A stretch of 64,000 bases of DNA from Closterium sp. NIES-65 (taxonomy: Eukaryota > Streptophyta > Zygnematophyceae > Desmidiales > Closteriaceae): contig CANXME010002008.1 of the NCBI GenBank assembly GCA_948144175.1, forward strand, positions 434,001-498,000. The letters are read 5' to 3'. The notes below the pieces were generated by a model. It was not told the origin of the DNA, did no database searches, and saw only the letters and a program-made list of their open reading frames with translations. Positions 34,693 through 46,700 of this stretch are shown here, one piece after another; position 1 is the first letter of the stretch, and the number at the start of each line of letters is the position of its first letter. The position numbers were made by a program, and so were the translations under genes.

Positions 34693-37600
34693 ATGGCGAC
34701 GTCTCGCGTGCTCCGTTTCGACCCTGAGGGGCGTGCGATCGACTTTAGTACCTGGCTGACGCAGGCCCAGCGCCACCTTAGGAGCCAGCGCCAGGATGGC
34801 GTGCACCTGTTTGCGCATGCGTCCGGTGCTCTGCCCGCCCCGCCGCAGCCTTCACCGCTGCCCACTACCCCACCGCCTACTTCCGAGCAGGAGGCTGAGT
34901 ACCAGCGCCGGTTCCTCGCTCGTGACGTGTGGGAGTCTCGTGACGGTGCTGCCTGCCTCGCCCTGACCGACCTTCTCCCGCCGACTGAGGCTGTCCACTT
35001 CACTCAGGTCGAGTCTGCTGCAGACCTTTACACTGCTATTGTTGCTCGCTACTCCACTCCCTCCTCTGCCTCCCTCAACTGCCTCCTCGTCCCCTTTATC
35101 TACCCTGACCTCGCCTCCTTTGAGACTGTCGCTGACCTCGCTACCCACCTGCGCTCCCTTGAAGCTCGCTTCAAGGCCGCTTGCACTGAGGAACAGCTTG
35201 CCCTTGCACCCCCCCCCATGTGGCTCACTATTCACTGGTTAGTCACTCGCCTCCCTGACCGTCTAGCCACAGCCCGCGACGCGCTTCTCATGAAGCACCC
35301 CACTGAGCTTACTATCGATCTTCTTGAGACCGCTCTCTCGAAGATCGAGAGTAACCTCCTCGCTGTTGCCTCCGCCTCTTCCGCGCCTCCTCCTCGTCTC
35401 TTTGAGGGGTGTGCGGTACCACAGCTTCCCACCTTCACTGCCTCGCTTGCCACTGCCGCGTCTTCTGCCTCTGAGGAGACGGCGGCCGTTTCTGTCTCTG
35501 GCGGACAGAAACGTGGCAAGTCCGGCAAGAAGGGAGGGAAGGGCAGCGGGGGTTCTGGGGGTGTTGCGGGTGGCGGCGGTGGCGGTAGTACTAGTGGCGG
35601 GGGTGGCGGCGGGGGTGACTCGGGACCTGACGGCTCTCCTCTGGACGGTGGTGAGGGGTTTTCGCAGCAGCAGCAGCAGACTCCTCCGCAGCTGCCACCG
35701 CCTGGACAGCAGCAGCGGCAGGGACAGCAGCAGCAGCGCCAAGGCCAACAGCAGCGTCCGCCTCAGCAGCAGCCCCAGCAGTGGGGCACTCTGCAACAGT
35801 GGGGCACTCAGCAGCAGTGGGGCCCTTCGCAGCAGTGGGTCCCCCCGCAGAAGTGGAGACCTACAGGCCCCCCGAGCACTGGGCGCAGTGGTGACCCTTC
35901 TAGTCGGGGACCCCGCTCGGCCGGCCGCGACGTTGGTCCCTGTGAGTACAGGATCCTGACGGGTCCGCGCAGGGGCACGTACTGCGGCCGCCCTGACCAC
36001 TCTGCTGCACGCTGCTTCAGCCGTCTTGACGACCTGTACGTCCTGCACCACGGTCCCTCCGCTCCCCCGCCACCGCGCTGGGGACCACTCCTTGCTCGTG
36101 ATGTTGCTGTGTTTGATATGTCTATGGATGATGCTAGGTCTTATGCCATGTATGCTGATGTTGACTATAGTGCTGTCGGATCTGTTTACTTGCCTGTACC
36201 TAGCGTAGGATCTTTGCCTGTTGCTAGAATAGGTGCTGGTGTAGGATCCTGTCTAGCTACTAGTACAGGTGCTCCCTCGGCGGACGCGTCGCTCTCCTTC
36301 ACACTGGACTCCGGAGCGACGCAGTGCTTCTTCCGCGACAGCACGACTCTTACTCCACTCTCGGCGCCGGTTTCTGTAGCACTGGCCGATCCCTCTTCGG
36401 GACCGGTCATTGCGACTCACGCCACTACCCTCCCGTGCCCAGCTGCCCCTTCCGGTTCTCTGACTGGCCTCCACGTTCCTACTTTCTCTAGGAACCTGGT
36501 TGGTGTGGCTCCTCTGGCGAGACAGCACGTCGAGGTCTGGTTTGAGCCTTCAGGTGACACTGCAGTCTGTGTGGACGGTGACACGTACGCCCCTCTGGCC
36601 ACTTTTCGTCAGGAGCCTGGCTCTGGTCTGTACACCCTCCACACCGACACCCGTCCGGTTCCCCCGTCCCACCAGGTAGCCAGGTCCAGTCAGGTAGCTG
36701 TGCCAGGTCTAGTGGCTGCGTCGTGCTCGTGCCGGTCGCTGTCCCACCCTGCCCTCCTCTGGCACCACCGCCTTGGTCACCCGTCCCTCTCTCGTCTCCG
36801 CGCTATGTCCAGTCAGCGTCTTGTCTTAGGCCTCCCCCGCGACCTCCCGCCGCTCCCACCGTCCCCCGCTCCTCCGTGCGGTCCTTGTGTCCAGGGTCGG
36901 CTGCGCGCCACTCCTCACTCCTCCTCCCTTCGTCCAGCCTCCGAGCCCTTGGAGACACTCCACTTAGACGTCTGGGGCCCCGCTCCCCGGCTTGGACCTG
37001 AGCGAGAGAGCTTCTTCCTAGTGGTCGTTGACGACTACTCTCGGTACACCACCGTGTTCCCTTTGGCGAAGAAGTCCGACGTGACTTCTACGCTGATCCG
37101 GTGGCTGCTCGCCACCGAGAGTACTTGTCGTCGTCGTGTCAGTTGTCTCCACTCCGACCGTGGGGGTGAGTTTCGCTCCGGCATTCTTGCCAGATTCTGT
37201 GCTGAGCAGGGCATCACCCAGTCCTGGACTCTTCCAGACTCTCCACAGCAGAATGGGGTTGCTGAGCGCCGGCTAGGCCTGGTCATGGAGATTGCCCGCA
37301 CCTCCATGATCCACGCCCGCGCGCCCCATTTTCTGTGGCCCTACGCGGCTCGGTACGCCGCTCACCAGCTGAACCTCTGGCCTCGCGTCTCTCGGCCAGG
37401 GGCTTCACCGACCAGTCTTTGGACAGGGTCCCCTGGTGTTGCGTCCAGGTTTAGTGTCTGGGGCTGCTTGGCGCTTGTCCGCGACACCTCTGCGGACAAG
37501 CTCTCACCTCGCGGCGTCCCCTGTGTCTTTCTTCGTTTCCCTGAGGCCTCCTCTGACTTCACCTTTTACCACCCTCCCTCCCACCGGTTCTTTGACTCTC

Positions 37601-40571
37601 GTGACGTCAGTTTCGACGAGTCCGTCCCCTACTTCGTCCGGTACCCCTGTCGAGGTCTCCCGGTTCCCCCCCCTCCCCTCTTCCTCGCCCCAGCTCCTCC
37701 TCCTCCCGCTCCCTCTCCTCCGGTACCCCCCCCGGTTCCCGCTCCGTCAGGTGTGTCGCAGGCTATCCCCCCTCCCTTGGTCCCCCCCCAGGTCTCTCCT
37801 CCTTCCCCACAGTTGTCCTCACAGCCTCCGCAGCAGCCGTCGGCGCTTCCTCTCTCGGCCACTGCGGACTCTGAGGGTGTTGGTGCTCGAGGTGAGGGCT
37901 CTGGCGGTGCTGGTTCTGGGGGTGTTGGAGTTGGAGCTGAGCGTGCACCTGCCGCAGCTGCACGTCCCGAGCGTGTTGGAGTCGGTGGTGGTGCTGGAGC
38001 TAGTGGTGTTTCTGGAGCTGGAGAGTCTGGGGCTGGTGCTGGTGCCACTGGCGGCGCCACGATTGGGGGTGCGGGTACACCTCCTACAGGTACTGGTCGT
38101 GCTGCCGCAGGGGGTCCTCGCTCTGGGGGTGCTCATCCGGGTCCTGTTGAGGGTGGAGCCGGTTCTTCTTCGTCGTCTCCTGACACCACTCCTCCTCCTC
38201 ACCCCTACCCGACTCGTTACCAGGCCCTTCGTCGTCTAGAGTGTGAGGAGCAGCAGCGTTTGGAGCGTGAGAGGTCGGAGGTTCAGCAGCGGGTGGAGCA
38301 TGAGCGGTTGGAGTTTCAGCAGCAGTAGCAGCAGCAGCAGCCGCAACCATAGCCACAGCAGCAGCAGCAGCAGCAGCAGCCGCCGCAGCTGTCGGAGCAG
38401 GCCCCTGTTTCTGGCCTTCAGGCCCTTGGTCTCCCCTCCTCTCCTCCTGTGTTCGGTCCCACGTTTCCTCCACCGGACTCCACTCCGGCTGTCTTCCCTC
38501 GTTCTCAGTCTCCTCCGTCCCCCCCTCCTCTCGCCCACACTTGAGCCTCTCGCCCTCCTCGTGCTCGTCCCTCGTCCCCTGTCACTGACCTCCGTACCGT
38601 GTTGTTTCGTCCTCGTCCTCCTCGTTCTCCTCCGTCTGTCCTTCCTCGTCCTCCTGAGTCTTCCCTCACTGCCTCCTTGTCCACTCCGGTCACTGACTAC
38701 TACCGTACGTACCGCCCCACTCTCTCTCTCGTGTTCTCGCCTCTCTTGTTACAGACCCTCGTGCCTCTCCTTCCTCCGTCGCGGTCCTCACTGCCGCTGT
38801 CACTTACTATACTGCTACGCGTCGCCTTGACTACGCCACTCGAGTTGTGGCAGCTCCTCCTGTCCGTCCTCTGTCCGCCGGGGGTGTGTGTGCCCTTGGC
38901 TGTGACGTCCTAGAGGACAGACAGTTTGAGCTAGAGTTCCTGGCAGCTCCTTCGCCTCATCTCTGTGCCATGCTGCTCACTCCTGAGGGAGACCCCAACG
39001 CTCCTGACATACCTACTCCTCGCACTTACGCTGAGGCAGTGTCAGGGCCTTGGGCCTCTCAGTGGAGAGCTGCCATGGACGCAGAGATGGCCTCCTACAG
39101 GTCCACAGGCACTTACGTTGACGAGGTTCCCCCTCCAGGGGCGAACGTTGTTGACGGCATGTGGATCTTCAAGGTGAAGCGGCCGCCGGGATCTCCCCCA
39201 GTCTTCAAGGCACGCTACGTGGCTAGAGGGTTCAGTCAGCGCGAGGGGGTTGACTTCTTTCAGACCTTCGCGCCCACTTCGAAGATGACCACTCTTCGGG
39301 TGTTACTGCACGTAGCAGCGCAGAGAGACTACGAGCTACACTCTCTTGACTTCTCCACTGCCTTCCTCCAGGGCTGCTTACACGAGGAGATCTGGCTGCG
39401 CCGTCCTCCGAGCTTCACTGGCACTTTCCCGCCTGGGACCCAGTGGAGCCTCAGACGACCGGTCTACGGTCTCCGCCAGGCACCCCGTGAGTGGCACGAC
39501 ACTCTCCGCTCTAATCTCTCCGACCTCGGATTTGAGCCGTCTTCCGCCGACCCGTCGCTGTTTGTTCGTCGTGGCCGTACACCTTTCTTCGTCCTAGTCT
39601 ACGTTGACGACTTGGTTTTTGCCACGGCCGACACAGCTGCACTGGCGGAGGTGAAGTCCGAACTGCAGAAGAGACACACCTGCACTGACCTTGGGGAACT
39701 GCGCCGCTACCTTGGCCTGCAGATCTCCAAGGACAGAGCCGCTTGCACCATCACTCTCACTCAGTCACACATGGTGCAGCAGGTTCTTCAGCGGTTCGGG
39801 CTTCAGGACTCTTCTCCTGCCCCCACTCCTCTTGCTGTAGACCACAGACTCACTGGGCCTTTTCCTGACGAGCCATTCGAGCCCAGTGGTCCCTACACAG
39901 AGCTGGTGGGCTGCCTCATGTACCTGATGACGTGCACTCGCCCGGACCTTGCCTTCCCCCTTAGCATCCTGTCTCGCTTTGTTGCGACTGGGAGACACTG
40001 TCCTGTTCACTGGGCGGCGGCTAAGAGGGTGGCGAAGTACCTTGGCGCGACATCAGGCATGGGGCTTGTACTTGGAGGGACACAGCCAGTTGTACTCACC
40101 GGTCACTGTGACTCTTCCTACGCTGACGACGTTGAGACTCAGAGGTCTACGCAAGGTTAGTGTTTCAGCCTGGGTTCTGGAGCTGTTTCGTGGAGGTCTA
40201 CTCGGTCCTCCTCTGTTGCGACTTCTACCGCAGAGGCCGAGATCTACGCTGGGGCCCTTGCTGCTCAGGAGCTACGCTGGTTGACCTTTTTGCTCACTGA
40301 CCTTGGTGAGCGGCCGAGCTCTGCACCGACCCTGTTTGCTGACAACAGGGCGATGATTCTCCTGTGTCGTGAGCCTCGACTGGAGAGCCGAGTGAAGCAC
40401 ATCGATGTCAGGTACTTCCTCCTTCGAGAGTTGCAGAGACGCAGACAGGCTCGTCTGGACTTTGTGGCCTCCGAGGCCAACACTGCAGACATCTTCACCA
40501 AGGCCCTCCAGCCTTGTGACCACCGTCGGTTTTGTCTGCAGTTAGGCCTCGTTGAGACTGGGTCTAGTTGA
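34693..40571 (+). pseudogene. gag-pol region of copia C copy 2
   Basis: Start at 34693 (MATSRVLRFD). Blocks: gag to about 35480; Gly- and Gln-rich region; C-X13-C-X4-H-X4-C motif about 35940-36015; protease LDSGATQCFF near 36305; pre-integrase HHRLGHPS near 36765; integrase core about 36960-37620; Pro/Gly/Gln-rich linker about 37640-38400; reverse transcriptase about 39060-39800 with FVLVYVDDLVFATAD near 39600; RNase H about 40070-40571 ending near ADIFTKAL. A fossil copy with few breaks. Confidence 0.9.
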
Positions 40572-40793
40572 CTGCTGTAGGGTGCTCTTTGTCTGTTGCT
40601 TGCTTGTACCTTATATATATATATATTTGTTTGCACACTTTTGGACTGGCCTTGTGGCCCTTTGCTTCTGCTCAGATTAGGTGGTGACGTTGTGATCCAC
40701 CCTGAGCTTTGTTTTCTCTCTTGTTTTTGACTGGTCTTGTGACCGTAGGTTGCTTGTTGTTGATTGGCCTTCCCCACTTAGGCTATGGGGGTG

Positions 40794-40910
40794 TGTCAAA
40801 TATTATAGCCTGTAGTGGGTTGGGCTATATGGGGTACAACTAGTTAGGGTTAGGTCATGTACCCCAATTCTGTCAACACAACGCATTCCGCTGTAGTTCT
40901 CATTCTGACA
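40794..40910 (+). repeat. 3' LTR of copia C copy 2
   Basis: 117 bp, followed by the TSD GTGGA at 40911-40915. Confidence 0.95.
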
Positions 40911-41798
40911 GTGGAGCACACTATGGAATAGTTTGCCCCTAATTCACCATGAACAGTACGACAACATATGGCCATCCACGGAAGCTGCTATATCCTCCTA
41001 CCGTACTCTCTTCTTGCTGCCACACACCCACTCTCTTTCACTCTCTCTAAAATCAGTGCCACATAGATTTCTTTAGCATTTTCCCTCCGTTCATCCTCTT
41101 CACTGCACTTGGAGAGGGGAAGCTGTCAAGCTAAAGAGATATTGTGCATAGGAAATCCTGTTAGTGCAATCTGCAGGACCGGTTTGTATGGGTTCAGAGT
41201 TGTACAGAGGGGCTGGGCCGCAGCAGTGGGCTACGGTTGGTGGTGTGGTGTGGCTCACCATACAGGGAAGAAGTCTTAAATAGTGATTAACCAGGAGAGG
41301 AGATGTGCGAAACTCGGCAGAAGCCAGTAATTTCTCTCCAAAGATTGCATGCCTCCAGGAATCAACTGTGCTGCCTGGGATAGTAGGGTCTGCTGGTGTG
41401 TGTTACCCTCATACTGACTGCTAGAGTGTGTGCGTCAATTTTTTCCTGTGCTACTGCCAGCAACCTCCAGGTGGTATGGGTATGGGCTTGAGTACTCTGG
41501 GGCAGCAGAGGCATGCTCAGTGTGAGACTTGGTAAAGACAAGGTACTACTTCTACCTCTTGAAAATTGTTTAGTTTGAAACAAATGTTGGGAGGGAATGA
41601 CACGTTATAATATCCCAGGATTGGCAGATCCTCCATTGGAATATTCCCACCAATGTGTCTTTCCTAAGAGCTGCAGCCATGTATTGAACCTATGGTACCT
41701 ATGTGCTGCTCGGTCATAACACCCTAGGATTGGCAGATCCACTTTCATTAAATAGTCCCCAGCAATGTCTCAGTCGTTGCAACTTTGTGTATCTTCTA
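40911..41798. other. Intergenic sequence; one diverged direct repeat, no gene supported
   Basis: A segment of about 55-60 bp is present at 41612-41665 and 41722-41770 (shared AGGATTGGCAGATCC, AATATTCCCACCAATGTGTC against AATAGTCCCCAGCAATGTCTC). Nothing else is recognisable. Confidence 0.5.
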
Positions 41799-41966
41799 CT
41801 AGTCGCACTTGCGGCGGCACTTCTTGGCCTTTTTCTTGCACTTCTTGTACGTGTGCGTGCACTTGTGGTGTTTGTGCTCGTCGTCCTTGTTCTCGCGCTT
41901 GCACTTGCTGTACTCCTCGTTGCACTCCTTGTTCTTCTCCTCGCACTCCGACTTGCACGACAGCAT
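41799..41966 (-). CDS. Small cysteine/lysine-rich peptide with mirror-symmetric cysteines (candidate helical hairpin)
   Basis: A 55-residue frame from the ATG at 41966 to tandem TAG TAG stops (41799 and before). Cysteines fall at 4, 8, 15, 22, 36, 43, 50 and 54, so the spacing is C-X3-C-X6-C-X6-C-X13-C-X6-C-X6-C-X3-C. Every outer-inner pair sums to 58, as expected if two antiparallel helices were joined by four nested disulfides. The first half is Glu-rich (C-K-S-E-C, C-N-E-E-Y-S-K-C), the second Lys/Arg-rich (C-K-K-K-A-K-K-C-R-R-K-C), so the helices could attract. Plant alpha-hairpinins use C-X3-C twice; this would be a longer relative or a look-alike. No signal peptide precedes the ATG; an AG acceptor-like site (RC CCTGTAG) 14-15 bases upstream allows an earlier exon, which I could not find. 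Function unknown. Confidence 0.5.
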   Translation of the reverse strand: MLSCKSECEEKNKECNEEYSKCKRENKDDEHKHHKCTHTYKKCKKKAKKCRRKCD

Positions 41967-42202
41967 GCGCGCGTGGCAACTACAGGAACCGCCTGCTCAC
42001 GCGGTATAGCGCATTCACGAGACCTGGAAACGGGGAAGGCAAGAAGCGGGAGCGCAAGAAGCGGGAAGGTAAGAAACGATAATACTCAGCCAACAGTGTC
42101 TCGAATCCCTTCGAGAGCGAGGCAAGGCAGGGCGGAGGAGGAGGGGGCGTTTGACGTCTCTGACCGCATTCATCGCGAAAAAGGGCTTGCCATAAACCTG
42201 CG

Positions 42203-42380
42203 GGAATGTTGCAAAAAGGATACTTTTTGGATACCTTGGTTTTGCAACTTTCGAGTTATGGTCAAATGTTGCAGAAATGCGGATTGCGAAATTTTTGCAA
42301 AAAAGTTGCAGTTCTGCAACTTTTCCGCAACTCTCTTGCAACAATCCTGCAAACCTGCAGCCACCATTCCGCAACATTCC
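42203..42380. repeat. MITE-like segment dense in TTGCA inverted repeats
   Basis: 10-bp inverted ends GGAATGTTGC (42203-42212) and GCAACATTCC (42371-42380). Inside, GTTGCAAAA/TTTTGCAAC (42208-42216, 42240-42248) and AAAAGTTGCA/TGCAACTTTT around a 4-base loop (42301-42324) form further hairpins. No coding potential recognised; target duplication not evident. Confidence 0.5.
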
Positions 42381-42441
42381 GCCCAAATTCACGTCACTAA
42401 CAGCCTGCCGTGCAGTTGCGTGCATGTTGCCGAAAGATCAC

Positions 42442-42470
42442 CTCCATGTTGCCACCGTGGCAACATGGAG
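42442..42470. repeat. 14-bp perfect inverted repeat
   Basis: CTCCATGTTGCCAC and GTGGCAACATGGAG face each other across a single base, an almost perfect 29-bp palindrome. A partial echo (CCACCGTGGCAACG) is at about 42501-42514. Confidence 0.85.
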
Positions 42471-42944
42471 CCGCCGTGGCACCGCACAGTTACAACTCGG
42501 CGCCACCGTGGCAACGAGAACCGTACTCGGATCTGATCCCGTACGGTGTATGCCATGAAACGTACACCAACCAGGCTCCAGCACGTCTGTGCTATCTACT
42601 AGCACACGGCATGGTAGCCCCGCTTCGTCCACCACTTTACTGCATACGCGGACACCTTCGTGCACCACTAGCTCGCATTCGCGAACCTGACAACGCCCAA
42701 TCCCAACACGACATCGAACACTACCGCGCGCGTCACGGAGCACATTGTTGGGCCGCATGTTCCGCACACCACCTCCACACCAAATCAAGCCGCGGTAGAG
42801 CGTAACGCAATGACATCACTGGATGCCGGGATTGGCTCCAGCCGCCGTCGCCCGCGTATTTCGCTCCATCGCAACCCCACAGTTTTCCGCACACTCCTCA
42901 CACGCCACCCAATCAGCGCGCACTCCGAACACAGCCGGAGCGCG
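42471..42944. other. Intergenic sequence, no gene supported
   Basis: Open frames on both strands are short and show no motif. The copia leader starts at about 42945, but no LTR is found in front of it. Confidence 0.4.
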
Positions 42945-43029
42945 CCAATTCGAATTTTTTTTCCCTGCTCGGAGCGCGCTCGGCCCCTGCCCGAGTCGCG
43001 CTCCCCTCTCTCGATCCTATCGCGCCGCC

Positions 43030-43440
43030 TTAGCGGCCCCGTCGCGTCGCGCTAGCGGCCCCGTCGCGTCGCACTCGCGGCCCCATCCTGTCGCACCGCC
43101 CTAGCGGCTGTGTCGCGCCGCCCTCGCGGCCCCGATCAGCCGCCCTGCGGCCCCGTCGCCTACCCCGCGGCCCCCGCGCCGCCCTTTCCCGGCCTCGACG
43201 CCGCCCTTCCGACCCGGCCCAGCCTCTGCTGGCCCCGTCGCCTACCCCGCGGCCTCGGCGCTGCCCTTTTCCGGCCCCGACGCCGCCCTTCCCGACCCGG
43301 CCCCGCCTCTGCTGGCCCCGTCGCCTACCCCTGCGGCCCCGAGCCGCCCTTTTCGACCCCGGCGCTGCCCTTCTCGGCCCCGGCCCAGCCGCTGCTGGCC
43401 CCGTCGCCCGTCCTTCCTGGCCCCGGCCCCGCCTTCACGC
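43030..43440 (+). repeat. Leader repeat of copia B2
   Basis: GC-rich units (CGGCCCCGTCGC, GACGCCGCCCTT, CCGCCTCTGCTGGCCCC) repeat irregularly between the start of the element and gag. Confidence 0.65.
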
Positions 43441-43768
43441 GGCCCCGCCGTCACCACTGAGCCACCAGCGCCACCCGAGCCGCCCGAGCCGCCGCACCAC
43501 CTGAGCCGCCCGAGCCGCCGGGGCGCCGCACGCCGAGCTGCGGTTGCCGCCGAGCCGCCGTACTGCCGCGCCTGCCGAGCCGCCGAGCCGCCGCGTCGCT
43601 GAGCCGCAGTTGCCGCCGAGCCGCCCGAGCCGCCCGAGCCGCCGAGTCGCCGAGCTGCAGTTCCTGTCGAGCCGCCGAGCCGCCCGAACCACCCTGTCCG
43701 GTAAGAGCAGCGCCTCTACCACTGCACTGCCCTTACCCCACTGTTCGGGCTACTAGCCTACTACTGTC

Positions 43769-46700
43769 ATGGCTACCCCTAGTATCCTCGCTTTTGACGC
43801 TGAGGGTCAGGCCATTGACTTTGATGTCTGGGTAGATGACCTGCAGCTTTTCTTACAGTGCGATAGGGCGGACGGTCTCTCCCTCTTTGACCTCATCTCT
43901 AGTGCCTCTCCTGCCCCTGGTGTTGATGCTGACGCCACAGTTTGCTCACAGTGGGTCACGCGCGATGCTGCTGCACGTCTTGTTGTGCGTCGCCACCTGC
44001 CTACCTCTGAGCGTGCGCACTTTAGCCAGTACAAGAGTGCTCAGACCTTGTACAACGCTGCAGTTGCACGCTACTCCTCCCCTGCCACTGCTGCACTGAG
44101 CCGCCTCATGCTACCGTACCTCTTCCCTGACCTTGCTGCCTTTCCCACAGTCGCTGACCTCATTACGCACCTCCGCACTAGTGACACTCGCTACCGCGCT
44201 GCGCTTCCTGCTGAGTTCTGCGCCAAGAACCCCCCCCCCCCCCCATGTACATCACCCTCTACTACATAGTCACCCGGCTCCCTGACTCTCTTCACGTAGT
44301 CCGGGACCACTTCCTCTCAGTTTACCCCACCACTCTCACCGTTGACCTCCTCGAGAAGGGCCTCCTAGCAGCAGAGAAGAGCATAGTCGCTGTAGGAGCC
44401 TCCCGTGGTGACCCTCGCACCCCCATCTTTGAGGGGTGTTCCCCCTCCCCCCTTTTGCCCTCTATCGCCTCTACTGCTGCGGCCGACCTCGTTGGGCTTG
44501 AGTCGGTCGGTGCGGCGTCTACCCCTAGCGGGAGACGCCGCCCTGGTAAGGCCAAGGGGGGCAGGGGCGCTGGAGGGGCTAGCGGGGGCGGTGGAGGCGG
44601 CGGTGGAGGCGGCGGAGGGAGTGGGGGTGGCGGTGGGAGTGGTGGCGGGGGTGGAGGTGTCGGTGGCGGCAGTGGAGGCAGAGGCGACGGCGGTGGCGGT
44701 GGGAGTGGAGGTGGCGGAGGTGGCGGCGGTGGAGGAGGCGGTGGCGGAGGAGGTGGAGCTGGTCGAGGTGGCGCTGCGCAGAGGGTCGGCTCCGGTGGTG
44801 GTCCGCGCCAGTAGCAGCAGCAGCAGCAGCGCACTCGGGACATCCCCCCCCCTCAGCAGCTCCGTGAGTGGTACGCTGCACGTCAGCGAGGTGGGGGTAC
44901 TGGTTCGTGCACCTACGTCCTACGCACCAGCGACCGCGCGGGTGAGCAGTGTGGGGGTGCGCACCCCACCCAGCGCTGCTTTGGCCGCCTGACGGACGCC
45001 TGGCGTCACCAGTTCCCGGAGGCCACTGAGATCCCCTGCTGGGGTGAGCTGTCTAGGGCGGGAGTAGCTATCTTTGACCTTGACTTTGATGCTATTCTTG
45101 CTGCCATGTATGCTGTGACTATTAGTGATGAGGGTGACTGTTACCGGTGTTTTCCGCCCGACCCGGGCATTGAGACTGCTGCTCTAGGTAATAATGAGGG
45201 TGCTGCTCTAGGTGCTAGCGAGGCTGCTGCTCTAGGTGCTAGTGCATCTGCTTCCTCAGGTGCTGGTGAGTCTGCGCTCTCAGGTACCGCGTCGGTTTCG
45301 GCCTCCCTCACCTTCACCCTTGACTCAGGGGCTTCTCGCTCCTTCTTTCGAGACCGCACCACACTCACGCCGCTTGGTCGGCCAGTTGCAGTCTCTCTGG
45401 CAGACCCCTCTGGGGGTCCTGTCCTTGCTCACTTCTCCACACTCCTCCCGTGTCCGGTGGCTCCCTCTGGCACCCTGTCTGGTCCCTACCTCCCCTCGTT
45501 CTCTACGAACTTGGTGAGTGGTGCTGACCTACAGGATGGGGGAGTTCACCAGTTCACTCCTGCGAGCCAGTGGGTGACCCACTACACGGACGCTCGGACG
45601 GGCCGACACTTGGCCACGTTTACACGTCGGCCGGGGTCGAGCCTGTACACACTGACCACTGCGTCTCCTCCTGTCCTTGCGTCTGGTCACGTAGCTGCGT
45701 CGGGTCAGGTGTTTGCTGCAGCGTCCAGGTCTGGTCCTGAGTCTACCCCCTGCTCGTGTTGCCTCCTGTCTCACGAGACTCTCCTGTGGCACCACCGCCT
45801 TGGTCACCCCTCCCTGCTTCGTCTCCGAGGCATGGCCTCTCGTGTCCTTGTCTCTGGTCTTCCCCGGTCCCTACCTCCCCTTCCTCCGGGGCCTGGCCCT
45901 ACCTGTGTCCCCTGTGTTGAGGGGCGGCAGCGGGCTGCCCCTCACTCCTCCCAGTTTCCTCCGACAGTGGCCCCGCTGCAGACGCTTCACATGGACGTGT
46001 GGGGCCCGGCCCGCGTCCGTGGACAGGGTCACGAGAGCTACTTTCTACTGGACGTTGACGACTACTCGCGTTACACCACAGTCTTCCCCTTGCGCAGCAA
46101 GGGTGATGTCATTGAGGTGTTGATCGCCTGGATCCGCGCAGCTCGTCTCCAGCTCAGGCAGAGCTTCGGCTCGGACTTTCCTGTTCTGCGTCTGCACTCT
46201 GACAGAGGCGGAGAGTTCTCCTCTGGCCTTCTGCGAGCCTACTGTCGTGCACGAGGCATCCGCCAGACCTTCACGCTTCCGGACTCACCACAGCAAAATG
46301 GGATTGCTGAGCGCCGCATTGGCATGGTCATGGACGTCGCCCGTACGTCCATGATGCATGCGGTTGCCCCCCATTTTCTGTGGCTGTTTGCAATTCGGTA
46401 CGCAACCCATCAGATCAACCTTCACCCTAGGGTCTCCATGCCGGAGACCTCCCCAGCCTTGCTGTGGGCTGGGAAGGTTGGCGATGCGTCTGCGTTCCGT
46501 GTCTGGGGATCTCGGGCGTTTGTCCGCGACTTGTCTGCGGACAAGCTGTCCCCTCGTGCTGCTCCTTGCGTCTTCCTAGGCTTCCCCCCTGACGCGCCAG
46601 GGTGGCAGTTCTACCACCCCACCTCTCGCCGTGTTCTGTCCTTCTAGGACGTCACGTTTGACGAGTCGGTCCCCTACTACCGCCTCTTCCCCTATCGCAC

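Larger units (their letters stand above)
34151..40910 (+). mobile_element. Ty1/copia element, family C, copy 2, GTGGA target duplication
   Basis: LTRs of 117 bp (34151-34267, 40794-40910) differ at about 6 sites (about 5%). A perfect 5-bp duplication GTGGA lies at 34146-34150 and 40911-40915. The primer-binding site TGGTATCAGTAG follows the first LTR. It carries the full set of parts in copia order and is closely similar to copy 1 at 12759. It looks close to whole, with a few breaks. Confidence 0.96.

Noticed and set aside
41703-42536. Plus-strand Leu/Val-rich frame that resembles a membrane protein
   Set aside because: Its hydrophobic part is the complement of the Lys/Glu/Cys codons of the minus-strand peptide (AAG/GAG read as CTT/CTC). 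The ordered cysteine spacing is only on the minus strand.
42410-42805. Plus-strand frame of 131 codons before copia B2
   Set aside because: No recognisable motif, and it starts in a palindrome-rich segment; evidence too thin to call a gene.
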